A stretch of 64,000 nucleotides of DNA from positions 62,001 to 126,000 of the forward strand of contig NZ_CP012640.2 in assembly GCF_001412595.2 (NCBI RefSeq), written 5' to 3'. The stretch comes from Massilia sp. WG5. GTDB lineage: Bacteria > Pseudomonadota > Gammaproteobacteria > Burkholderiales > Burkholderiaceae_D. A program made the position numbers and the translations under genes. A model generated the notes under the pieces. The model made no database searches. It was not told the origin of the DNA and saw only the letters and a program-made list of their open reading frames with translations. Positions 35,453-42,699 of this stretch are shown in pieces (position 1 is the stretch's first letter; each line of letters starts with the position of its first letter).

Positions 35453-36106
35453 ATGACCATTTCGCTTTCCGCCGCCGACTTCCAGCCGACCGAGATGTAC
35501 TTCCTGTTGCGCGACTCCGTCGTGCCGCGCCCCATCGCCTGGGTGTCGACGGTGTCGGCCGAGGGGGCGTCCAACATCGCGCCATTCAGCTTCTTCAACG
35601 TGATGTCGCCGTCGCCGCCGATGCTGGGCTTCAGCTGCGGCCCGCGCGGCGACAACCACGCCGGCGAATGGATCCCGAAAGACACCTACGCGAACATCGT
35701 GGCCACCCGCGAGTTCGTGGTCAACATCGTGCCCGAACACCTGATGGACGAGATGGTGAAGACCGCGGCCGATCTCGCGCCCGGCGACAGCGAATTCCGC
35801 TACGCCGGGCTGGCGGAGGCGCCGAGCAGCATCGTCAGGCCGCCGCGCGTGGCCCGCGCGCCGGTCGCCTACGAGTGCCGGCTGCACGACATCCTCGACA
35901 TGGGGGCCAACAAGTGGATCATGGGGAGCGTGCAGCACGTACATATCGACGAGGCGGTGTACACCGGCCGCAAGGGCGAGCAGGACCACCGCATCGATCT
36001 GCTGGAACAGATGGGGACACGGCCCGTCGGACGCCTGGGCCGCGCCAATTACGTGCGCCTGCGCGAGGTGGAGGCCCGCCTGCGCAGGGACGGACCGAAC
36101 AACTGA
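35453..36106 (+). CDS. Flavin reductase-like (DIM6/NTAB) FMN-binding protein
   Basis: A 217-residue split-barrel FMN protein. The family pattern is LLRDSVVPRPIAWVSTVSAEGASNIAPFSFFNVMSPSPP, then GEWIPKDTYANIVATREFVVNIV. Such proteins reduce flavin for two-component oxygenases or act as flavoredoxins; no oxygenase gene is nearby, so its part in this pathway is open. It is 20 bases after the transporter gene and is probably the last gene of the iclR-led unit. Confidence 0.85.
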   Translation: MTISLSAADFQPTEMYFLLRDSVVPRPIAWVSTVSAEGASNIAPFSFFNVMSPSPPMLGFSCGPRGDNHAGEWIPKDTYANIVATREFVVNIVPEHLMDEMVKTAADLAPGDSEFRYAGLAEAPSSIVRPPRVARAPVAYECRLHDILDMGANKWIMGSVQHVHIDEAVYTGRKGEQDHRIDLLEQMGTRPVGRLGRANYVRLREVEARLRRDGPNN

Positions 36107-36125
36107 GCGCGTCCGCGGCCGGCGA

Positions 36126-36488
36126 TCAGACCGGCATCGCCCGGTTGTTGTTCAGGTCGAGGAAGCCGCGGATGATGCGATAGGCCATCCAGATCCAGGC
36201 CAGGCCGCCGACCACCCAGGCCAGCGGGATCCCGATGATGGTGATGGTGAGGATGACTGCCACCGCCATCCACACCACGTACCACCAGAACGATCGGATC
36301 ATCCAGGTGTGGTGCGAATACACCATGGTCCCGGCGGTGTCGGGGCGCCGGATGTAATTGACGATCAGGACCAGGAAGTTCAACAGCCCGAGCGAAAAGA
36401 AGAAAGTGGCCGCGTGGGCGATGTACAGGATGCGGGCGAACTGCTTCGCATCCTCGATGCCGCGTTCATAGACGAGTTCCTGGGACAT
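36126..36488 (-). CDS. DUF4870-like small membrane protein
   Basis: A 120-residue protein with three hydrophobic segments (ATFFFSLGLLNFLVLIVNYI, SFWWYVVWMAVAVILTITIIGIPLAWVVGG, WIWMAYRII). The YIRRPDTAGTMVYSHHTWMIRSFWW stretch is typical of DUF4870-like proteins. The function is unknown. A strong ribosome site (AAGGAG, seven bases before the ATG) follows the trxC stop by about 10 bases, so the two genes form a pair. Confidence 0.82.
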   Translation of the reverse strand: MSQELVYERGIEDAKQFARILYIAHAATFFFSLGLLNFLVLIVNYIRRPDTAGTMVYSHHTWMIRSFWWYVVWMAVAVILTITIIGIPLAWVVGGLAWIWMAYRIIRGFLDLNNNRAMPV

Positions 36489-36511
36489 GCCGTTCTCCTT
36501 GGATGAGTTGC

Positions 36512-36955
36512 TTAATTGGCGCGGGCGCGCGATTGGACCCACGAAACGATACTGCCGGCATCCATGGCGCCGGCCTGGCGCGCGATTTCCTGGCCACCCT
36601 GGAACAGGGCGATGGTCGGGATGCTGCGGATGCCGAACAGCCCGGCGATATCCTGCGACGCCTCGGTGTCCAGCTTGAGCAGGCGCACCTGCGGCTCGAG
36701 GCGGCCGGCGGCCTGCGCATAGGCCGGCGCCATCATGCGGCAGGGACCGCACCAGGCGGCCCAGAAATCGACCAGCACCGGGATGTCGTTGCGGCTGATG
36801 TGGCGGCTGAAGCGCGCGCTGTCGACGTCCAGCGGCTTGCCTTCGAAGAGCTCGCGCGTGCATTTGCCGCAGACGGGTTTGTCCGCGAGACGTTCGCCGG
36901 CGACGCGGTTGACGGCGTCGCAGTGGGGACAGACGATGTGCAGGGAATCGGCCAT
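36512..36955 (-). CDS. trxC: TrxC, thioredoxin 2 with N-terminal zinc ribbon
   Basis: A 147-residue thioredoxin of the TrxC type. A zinc-binding N-terminus (CPHC at 9-12 and CGKC at 29-32) precedes the thioredoxin fold with the redox site WCGPC (68-72) and the cis-Pro in IRSIPTIALF. In E. coli TrxC is OxyR-induced. An ATG at 36985 would add ten residues that TrxC proteins normally lack. Confidence 0.94.
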   Translation of the reverse strand: MADSLHIVCPHCDAVNRVAGERLADKPVCGKCTRELFEGKPLDVDSARFSRHISRNDIPVLVDFWAAWCGPCRMMAPAYAQAAGRLEPQVRLLKLDTEASQDIAGLFGIRSIPTIALFQGGQEIARQAGAMDAGSIVSWVQSRARAN

Positions 36956-37059
36956 GGCTTGCTCCGGTAAATAGGGATTGTTCATATTGTAAGGCACTCG
37001 GCCTGGTGGGCGGGCGCGCCCGTGCGACGCGCACCGCGCTCCCGGCATAGAATCTGCCC

Positions 37060-37842
37060 ATGAGCGAAAGCAAGCCAGCCCCCATCCCCGCCGGCGGCGC
37101 GCGCCTGATCGGCTGCGCCGGCTGGAGCCTGCACAAGGACGTGGCCGCCGACTTCCCGGAAGAAGGCAGCCACCTCGAACGCTACGCGGCCGTGTTCCCG
37201 GCCGTCGAGATCAATTCTTCCTTCTACCGCCCGCACCAGCCGCAGACCTATGCGCGCTGGGCCGCCAGCGTGCCGGGCGATTTCCGCTTTTCGGTCAAGC
37301 TGCCGAAAGCGATTTCGCATGAGGCGCGCCTGCGCGACGCCGACGACTTGCTCGACCGTTTCGCCGGCGAGGTGAACCACCTCGGCGCAAAGCTCGGCTG
37401 TGTGCTGGTGCAGCTGCCGCCCAAGGGCGTGTTCGACGAAGACGCGGTGCGCGACTTCCTGCCGCGCCTGCGGCAGCGCGTCGGCTGCATGCTGGCGCTG
37501 GAAGGACGCCACCCGAGCTGGTTCTCGGCGGCCGCCACCGAGGTCCTGCGCGAGCATGGCGTGACGCGCGTGATCGCCGATCCGCCGGCCGGCCAGCCCG
37601 GCCCGCACGTGCCGACCACGGCCGCCAGCTACATCCGCCTGCACGGCACGCCCAAGGTGTATTACTCGAACTACCCGCCGGAATTCCTGCGCGAGGTCGA
37701 GCGGCGCATCGAGGCCCTGGGCGCGGGCGGCGCCGACTGCTGGTGCATCTTCGATAACACGGCGGCCTTCGCCGCGGTGCCGAATGCGCTCGAGGTGCTG
37801 CGTGCGCTGCAAGCCGCGCCGCAGCCGGCCGCCCCGGCCTGA
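37060..37842 (+). CDS. DUF72 (YecE-like) family protein
   Basis: A 260-residue DUF72 protein. The motifs are IGCAGWSLHKDVAADFPEEGSHLERYAAVFPAVEINSSFY, FSVKLPKAISHEARL and YIRLHGTPKVYYSNYPPEFL, and the C-terminal CWCIFDNTAAFAAVPNAL is also typical. DUF72 proteins have a TIM-barrel fold and no assigned reaction. A TAGAAT -10-like box lies directly upstream. The next gene starts six bases after its stop. Confidence 0.9.
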   Translation: MSESKPAPIPAGGARLIGCAGWSLHKDVAADFPEEGSHLERYAAVFPAVEINSSFYRPHQPQTYARWAASVPGDFRFSVKLPKAISHEARLRDADDLLDRFAGEVNHLGAKLGCVLVQLPPKGVFDEDAVRDFLPRLRQRVGCMLALEGRHPSWFSAAATEVLREHGVTRVIADPPAGQPGPHVPTTAASYIRLHGTPKVYYSNYPPEFLREVERRIEALGAGGADCWCIFDNTAAFAAVPNALEVLRALQAAPQPAAPA

Positions 37843-37848
37843 GCCGCC

Positions 37849-38628
37849 ATGGTGTGCGCCACCTTCCGCTTCTACGGCGAGCTGAACGACTTCCTGCCGC
37901 GCGAGCGCCGCGGCCGCGAGCTCAGGACGCCGTGCGCGCGCATGGCCACCACCAAGCACATGATCGAGGCGCTCGGCGTGCCGCACACCGAGGTCGAGCT
38001 GGTGCTGGTGAACGGCGAAGGCGCCGGCCTCGACCTGCTGCTGGAAGAGGGCGACCGGGTCGCGGTCTACCCGCGCTTCACCCGCTTCGACGTGAGCGCG
38101 CTGGCGCCCGCGCCCACGCTGCCGCCCGGCCGCCTGCGCTTCGTCGCCGACGCCCACCTCGGCGGGCTGGCGCGGCTCTTGCGAATGGCCGGGTTCGACA
38201 CCATCTACGACAACAGCCTGCGCGACGACCAGGTCGAGGCGCTGGCGGTCGAGGAAGACCGCATCGTGCTGACGCGCGATCGCGAACTCCTCAAGCGCCG
38301 CAGCATCGACTACGGCTGCTACGTGCGCGCCCTGAAGGCCCAGGCCCAGCTGCGCGAAGTGTTCGAGCGGCTGGGGCTGGCCGGGCGTGCGCGCCCGTTC
38401 ACGCGCTGCCTGCACGACAATGCGCCGCTGCGCGACGTACCCAAGGCCGTGGTGCTGGACCGGCTGCCGCCGCGGGTCGCCGCGACCCAGGAAGAATTCA
38501 GTACCTGCGCGCTTTGCGGGCGGGTTTACTGGAAGGGCTCGCACTGGCAGCGCATGAGCCAGGTGCTTCGTGATGTACACTATGACGATCCTTTGCCGGA
38601 CAGCGTGAGAGCATGTTGCAACAGGTAA
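37849..38628 (+). CDS. Ubiquitin-like (ThiS/MoaD-type) + Mut7-C PIN RNase fusion protein
   Basis: A 259-residue two-part protein. Residues 1-85 form a beta-grasp Ub domain (FRFYGELNDFLPRERRGREL, VELVLVNGEGAGLDLLLEEGDRVAVYPRF). Residues about 97-255 are a Mut7-C domain, a PIN-type RNase fold plus zinc ribbon: RFVADAHLGGLARLLRMAGFDTIYDNSLRDD, VLTRDRELLKR, and paired cysteines CALCGRVYWKGSHW. Its Ub domain lacks an exposed Gly-Gly end because it is fused. The 138-residue hypothetical gene overlaps its end by 16 bases. Confidence 0.88.
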   Translation: MVCATFRFYGELNDFLPRERRGRELRTPCARMATTKHMIEALGVPHTEVELVLVNGEGAGLDLLLEEGDRVAVYPRFTRFDVSALAPAPTLPPGRLRFVADAHLGGLARLLRMAGFDTIYDNSLRDDQVEALAVEEDRIVLTRDRELLKRRSIDYGCYVRALKAQAQLREVFERLGLAGRARPFTRCLHDNAPLRDVPKAVVLDRLPPRVAATQEEFSTCALCGRVYWKGSHWQRMSQVLRDVHYDDPLPDSVRACCNR

Positions 38629-39029
38629 GCTTCCCCCTTCGCACCGAATGTCCGCCAGGCGCCTGCGTCTGCGAGCGCGAGCGCCTGCTGGGCGAGCCCG
38701 ATGCCGACCTGCGCCCCCTGCGCCTGACGCGCATGGAGGAGCAGAAGCTGATCGAGCGCATCGAGAGCATCGCCAGCTATGAGGAACTGACGCGCATCCA
38801 GGACCGGATCCGCGCCAACCTCGGCGTCGAACTGAAGATCGCGCCCGGCCCGAACGAAGTACGCACCCTGCGCGGCATCGTGATCCTGCTGGAAGACCGC
38901 CCCGGCCTGTGCAAGAAGGTGAGGCAATCCATCCCGGCCGCGGTGCGCAAGGTGCTCGACCGGCATCCGGAGATTACCTGGAGGATTCTCGATGCCCACG
39001 ACCTGTTCGGGATCGGTGGCGGGGGTTAG
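38613..39029 (+). CDS. Conserved-looking hypothetical protein, no recognised domain
   Basis: A 138-residue soluble protein that overlaps the Mut7-C gene by 16 bases. The N-terminus has an odd cysteine cluster (TECPPGACVCERERLLG); the middle is a charged helix (RMEEQKLIERIESIASYEELTRIQDRIRANLGV); the end (RGIVILLEDRPGLCKKVRQSIPAAVRKVLDRH) is alpha-helical. The CxxxxCxC group could bind a metal. I do not recognise the family. Coupling to Mut7-C suggests a shared RNA-related task, but that is a guess. Confidence 0.72.
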   Translation: MLQQVSFPLRTECPPGACVCERERLLGEPDADLRPLRLTRMEEQKLIERIESIASYEELTRIQDRIRANLGVELKIAPGPNEVRTLRGIVILLEDRPGLCKKVRQSIPAAVRKVLDRHPEITWRILDAHDLFGIGGGG

Positions 39030-39086
39030 CGGGCATGGATCGGCGCCTGAACCGCGAGGATCGAGTCGATATTCTTGGGAGAGTGG

Positions 39087-40253
39087 ATGAAAGTCGTAAT
39101 CGCGCCGGATTCGTTCAAGGAAAGCCTGTCGGCACTGCAGGTGGCCGAGGCCATCGAGGCCGGCGTTCGTGAGGTGTTCCCCGATGCGCACATCGTCAAG
39201 CTGCCGGTCGCCGACGGCGGCGAAGGCACCGTGCAGGCGATGATCGACGCCACCGGCGGACGCCGCGTCGAACTGCGCGTCACTGGGCCGCTCGGCGAGC
39301 CGGCGGCCGCCTTCTACGGCCTGGCTGCGGCGCCGGACGGCGGCGGCCAGGGGCCGATGGCCGTGATCGAGATGGCCGCCGCCAGCGGCCTCGAAATGGT
39401 GCCGCCCGAGCGCCGCAACCCCTTGAGCGCGACCAGCCGCGGCACCGGCGAGCTGATCCTGCACGCGCTGGACGCCGGCGTGCGCCGCTTCGTGCTCGGC
39501 GTCGGCGGCAGCGCCACCAACGACGGCGGCGCCGGCATGTTGCAGGCCCTCGGCGTGCGCCTGCTGGACGAGGCCGGCCAGGAACTGGCAGCGGGCGGCG
39601 CGGCGCTGGCGCGCCTGCGCCGCATCGACGTATCGCAGCTCGACCCGCGCGTGAAGGACAGCGAGTTCAATATCGCCTGCGACGTCAGCAACCCGCTGGT
39701 CGGGCCGAACGGCGCCTCCGCCATCTTCGGGCCGCAGAAGGGCGCGACACCCGACATGGTCGCGCAACTCGACGCCTGCCTGGCGCACTACGGCCGGCTG
39801 ATCGCGCGCGACCTGGGACAGGACGTGGCCGACATGCCGGGCGCCGGCGCCGGCGGCGGCATCGCGGCGGCGATGGTGGTGTTCCTGGGCGGACGCCTGC
39901 GGCCGGGCATCGAGATCATCGCGGAAGCGGTCGGGCTGGACCAGGCCGTGCGGGATGCCGACCTCGTGATCACGGGAGAAGGGCGGATCGACGGCCAGAG
40001 CGTCAACGGCAAGACCCCGGTCGGGGTCGCCCGCGTCGCCAAGCGCCACGGCAAGCCGGTCATCGCCATCGGCGGCGGCCTGGCGGTCGATGCCGGGGCG
40101 GTGTACGCGCACGGCATCGACGCGGTGTTCGCCGCGGTATGCCGGCCGTGCACGGTCGCCGAAGCGCTGGCGCAGGCGCACGAGAACCTGCGTTCGGCCG
40201 CCCGCAACATGGCGCAGGCGCTGAGGCTGGGGGCCGCACTCGGCGCCCGCTGA
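39087..40253 (+). CDS. Glycerate kinase (GarK/GlxK type)
   Basis: A 388-residue glycerate 2-kinase of the GarK/GlxK family. The N-terminus KVVIAPDSFKESLSALQVAEAIEAGV, then PVADGGEGTVQAMIDATGG, GVGGSATNDGGAGMLQALGV, CDVSNPLVGPNGASAIFGPQKGA and VITGEGRIDGQSVNGKTPVGVAR are all family signatures. GGGAG precedes the ATG at 39087; an ATG four codons earlier is less good. No glyoxylate or glucarate pathway genes are near, so its metabolic partner is unknown. Confidence 0.95.
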   Translation: MKVVIAPDSFKESLSALQVAEAIEAGVREVFPDAHIVKLPVADGGEGTVQAMIDATGGRRVELRVTGPLGEPAAAFYGLAAAPDGGGQGPMAVIEMAAASGLEMVPPERRNPLSATSRGTGELILHALDAGVRRFVLGVGGSATNDGGAGMLQALGVRLLDEAGQELAAGGAALARLRRIDVSQLDPRVKDSEFNIACDVSNPLVGPNGASAIFGPQKGATPDMVAQLDACLAHYGRLIARDLGQDVADMPGAGAGGGIAAAMVVFLGGRLRPGIEIIAEAVGLDQAVRDADLVITGEGRIDGQSVNGKTPVGVARVAKRHGKPVIAIGGGLAVDAGAVYAHGIDAVFAAVCRPCTVAEALAQAHENLRSAARNMAQALRLGAALGAR

Positions 40254-40276
40254 CCTGCAGGGCCTGGCGACGCCGG

Positions 40277-40313
40277 GTCCTGCTCGCTCGCGTCCTGCTC
40301 GCTCGCGTCCTGC
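40277..40313. repeat. 15-bp tandem repeat, 2.5 copies
   Basis: GTCCTGCTCGCTCGC is repeated perfectly at 40277-40291 and 40292-40306, with a partial third copy to 40313. It lies just after the glycerate kinase stop and outside coding sequence. Confidence 0.85.
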
Positions 40314-40406
40314 ACCGGGCATCGCCAGCCTGCTCCCGCGTCCCACTTCGCTCCACCTCCCTTCACCTCCCTTCATCTCCTTCCATCTCCCAGACCCGGG
40401 CCCTTT

Positions 40407-40427
40407 GTTCCGTATGCTCCGGTGAAC
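40407..40427. promoter_or_regulatory. 21-bp GTTC...GAAC motif, copy A
   Basis: The site reads GTTCCGTATG, seven bases, then GAAC. The first ten and last four bases match the site at 47593-47613 exactly. It is placed 535 bases before the first gene of the exopolysaccharide operon, at the start of the AT-rich stretch. Confidence 0.5.
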
Positions 40428-40480
40428 GTTCAGTAGCTTTTTTTGCAGTTGCAAATCCACATTATTGTTAAATGTGCTTT

Positions 40481-40884
40481 TCATAAAGATACGGTATCGC
40501 CGTGCTCGCTTAGCTTTCCTCGAGTTAATTCATTTAAATCTCCCTCGGGAAGCATCCTTATTATCCGGCTTTTTAAAAAGGAGAAAGATTTTGCATTTCC
40601 TGCCGAGTGAATAAAAGGCGAGACAAACAGTCGTCGACGCCGTGTAAATATGGGTTGATATTCGAGATCGCTTGTGTAGAATCGTATCCACCAACTACCA
40701 AACAACAGGGATGTAGCCGTATAACACGGATGGTATCCATTCCCTTGTAATACAGACGCCAAAGCCGCGCAGACGGCAATATGGCGCGCTCCTGGGAATG
40801 GCCAATCCGTGCCGATTGCGGCATGACGAATATTTCTTCTTCACGCAGCACTGTTAATTCTTTTTTTATTCCAGAAAACGACAT
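40481..40884 (-). pseudogene. Possible frameshifted small gene of unknown function
   Basis: A minus-strand frame starting at 40884 (MSFSGIKKELTVLREEEIF) runs 103 codons and stops in the homopolymer pair TTTTTAAAAA (40570-40579). The other frame is open across this point down to 40481. Adding a single T to the run would join them into a protein of about 134 residues ending LNELTRGKLSEHGDTVSL. There is no clear ribosome site and no recognised family. It may be a decayed gene, a sequencing error or chance in AT-rich DNA. Confidence 0.28.
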
Positions 40885-40961
40885 GGCATTCGTCCAGGTA
40901 CATGGACGGTGAGGGATTCTGTTCGCTTGGCGATGCGCATTTACCTATGAAAGAGCCAAAC

Positions 40962-41930
40962 ATGAGTACATATCTGATCACGGGCGGTGCCGGCTTCATC
41001 GGCTCCCATCTGGCCGAATCGTTGCTGGCCGACGGGCATAAAGTGATTGTCCTGGACGATTTGTCGACCGGCTCCGCCGATAATATTGAGCATTATCGCC
41101 ATGATCCGAACTACGAATTGGTAATCGATACGATCATGAATGCCGATTTGATGTCCGAGTTAATGGATCGCTGTGATTACGTATTCCATATGGCCGCAGT
41201 GGTCGGTGTGCGAAGGGTATTGGAGAGTCCGATCCGGACGATCCAGAGCATTGTCCAGGGCACCGATATCGTGCTGGAACTGGCAGCCAAAAAAGATAAA
41301 ACCGTATTCATCGCATCGACTTCCGAAATCTACGGCAAGTCGACCGCGCTGCCATTCAGCGAAGAAGGGGATGTCGTGCTTGGCGGTACCTGCAGGGGCC
41401 GCTGGTCCTACGCCTGCGCCAAGGCGATCGACGAATTCCTGGCGCTTGCCTATCACCGCGAATGCAATCTGAAAGTCGTGGTCGGCCGGCACTTCAATAC
41501 CGTCGGGCCACGCCAGTCGGCGCGCTACGGCATGGTGCTGCCGCAGTTCATTTCCCAGGCGGTCGCCGGCGAGCCGGTGACGGTCTACGGCGACGGCCGG
41601 CAGCAGCGCTGCTTCTGCCACGTGAACGACGTGGTCTGGGCCATCAAGCGCCTGATCGTCAATCCGCAGAGCTACGGCAAGGTGTTCAACATCGGTTCGC
41701 GCGAGGAGATCTCGATCCTCGACCTGGCCCTGCTGGTCAAGGAGCGGACGCACAGCGATTCGGAAATCGTGTTCGTGCCCTACGACGCCGCCTACGACGA
41801 CAATTTCGAGGACATGCGCCGGCGCATCCCCGATCTCCACCGCCTGCACGACCTGGTCGGCGAGAAGCCGCTGGTGCCGCTCAGGCAGATCATCGACCAG
41901 ATGGCCGAGCACCACCTGTCCCATGCCTGA
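40962..41930 (+). CDS. NAD-dependent epimerase/dehydratase (extended SDR) of the exopolysaccharide operon
   Basis: A 322-residue extended SDR enzyme. The NAD motif is [16 protein letters not shown] and the catalytic YxxxK is in WSYACAKAIDEF, with the upstream Ser/Thr in STSEIYGKS. Segments such as HMAAVVGVRRVLESPIRTI, RHFNTVGPRQSARYGMVLPQF and VYGDGRQQRCFCHVNDVV resemble UDP-glucuronate decarboxylase and UDP-sugar 4-epimerase groups; the exact reaction is not certain. The ATG at 40962 has AAAGAG upstream. Its 5' half is more AT-rich than the rest of the operon. The next gene overlaps its end by eight bases. Confidence 0.88.
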   Translation: MSTYLITGGAGFIGSHLAESLLADGHKVIVLDDLSTGSADNIEHYRHDPNYELVIDTIMNADLMSELMDRCDYVFHMAAVVGVRRVLESPIRTIQSIVQGTDIVLELAAKKDKTVFIASTSEIYGKSTALPFSEEGDVVLGGTCRGRWSYACAKAIDEFLALAYHRECNLKVVVGRHFNTVGPRQSARYGMVLPQFISQAVAGEPVTVYGDGRQQRCFCHVNDVVWAIKRLIVNPQSYGKVFNIGSREEISILDLALLVKERTHSDSEIVFVPYDAAYDDNFEDMRRRIPDLHRLHDLVGEKPLVPLRQIIDQMAEHHLSHA

Positions 41931-42699
41931 CCATGTTCGCGCGCGCCGCCTGCTGGCCTGGGCGGCATGCCTGTGTGCGCTCGCGGATGCGGCCGCGCAG
42001 GAGAAGGCGCCGTATTCGGTCGACATCGGCGCCGATTATTCCCGCCTGCACTGGCCGGCGCACGATCCCGACTGGTGGACCGCAAGGGCGCAGCTGAACG
42101 CGCCGCGCGGGGACGGCGGCTGGTGGACCGCCGTCGAAAGCCAGCGCCGCGACCGCAGCACCGAGACCGAACTGGGCGCCGGCCTGTACGGACGCGCCGG
42201 CAGCTGGGTCTGGTCGGGCCAGGCCACGGTCTCGCCGGGCGCCGACTTCCTGGCGCGCTATTCGCTGCAGCCGCGGCTGGGCTGGCGCTTCGGCAACAAC
42301 GTGCTCGAGGGCGGATTCATCTACAAGTCCTTCGCGGCATCGCACCTGCGCCTGGGAACGCTGGGCCTGACGAGCTACGTGGGCGACAGCGAATTCGAGA
42401 TCCGGCTGACGAACGGCCACTCGGAGCCGCTGCACCGGCGCGTACAGGTGGCGACCCTGCGGGCCGCGATCGACCACGGCGGACGCTGGACCTATGGAGC
42501 CTCGGTCAGCGCCGGGCGCGGACTCTACGACATCCTGAATATTCCCGGGGTGGACGGCAACCGCGGCTGGAGCGCCGATGTGAATGCCAGATACCGGATC
42601 GACGCCACGACCAGTCTGCGGATCGGGGTCGGGCTCGGCCACGAACAGCCGGATTTCCGCGAACGGCGGATCGGCATCTCGCTCAGGAAATCATTTTGA
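41923..42699 (+). CDS. YaiO-family outer-membrane beta-barrel protein
   Basis: A 258-residue exported protein. A signal peptide (RRLLAWAACLCALADAAAQ) precedes alternating beta-strand sequence (YSVDIGADYSRL, WWTARAQLNAP, WVWSGQATVSPGADFLARYSLQPRLGWRF) and ends in Phe with RRIGISLRKSF, the signature of outer-membrane barrels. The pattern is that of the YaiO family, which in other bacteria lies beside GT2 glycosyltransferases. It is the likely outer-membrane export component of the polymer made by the GT2 synthase three genes along. Confidence 0.82.
   Translation: MPDHVRARRLLAWAACLCALADAAAQEKAPYSVDIGADYSRLHWPAHDPDWWTARAQLNAPRGDGGWWTAVESQRRDRSTETELGAGLYGRAGSWVWSGQATVSPGADFLARYSLQPRLGWRFGNNVLEGGFIYKSFAASHLRLGTLGLTSYVGDSEFEIRLTNGHSEPLHRRVQVATLRAAIDHGGRWTYGASVSAGRGLYDILNIPGVDGNRGWSADVNARYRIDATTSLRIGVGLGHEQPDFRERRIGISLRKSF

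Larger units (their letters stand above)
40254..40961. other. 708-bp gene-poor gap before the exopolysaccharide operon; AT-rich from about 40430
   Basis: The first 150 bases hold a 15-bp tandem repeat and a run of pyrimidine-rich units (CTCCACCTCCCTTCACCTCC-like). From about 40430 to 40960 base composition changes to clearly AT-rich, unlike either flank. This part contains one copy of the 21-bp motif (40407-40427) at its edge and an apparently frameshifted minus-strand reading frame. The promoter of the operon starting at 40962 should lie here; I see no unambiguous -35/-10 pair. Confidence 0.6.

Noticed and set aside
40554..40762. Minus-strand 93-codon frame taken alone as a gene
   Set aside because: Its start half overlaps the other frame and no ribosome site is visible; it makes more sense as the second half of a frameshifted frame, and even that is weak.
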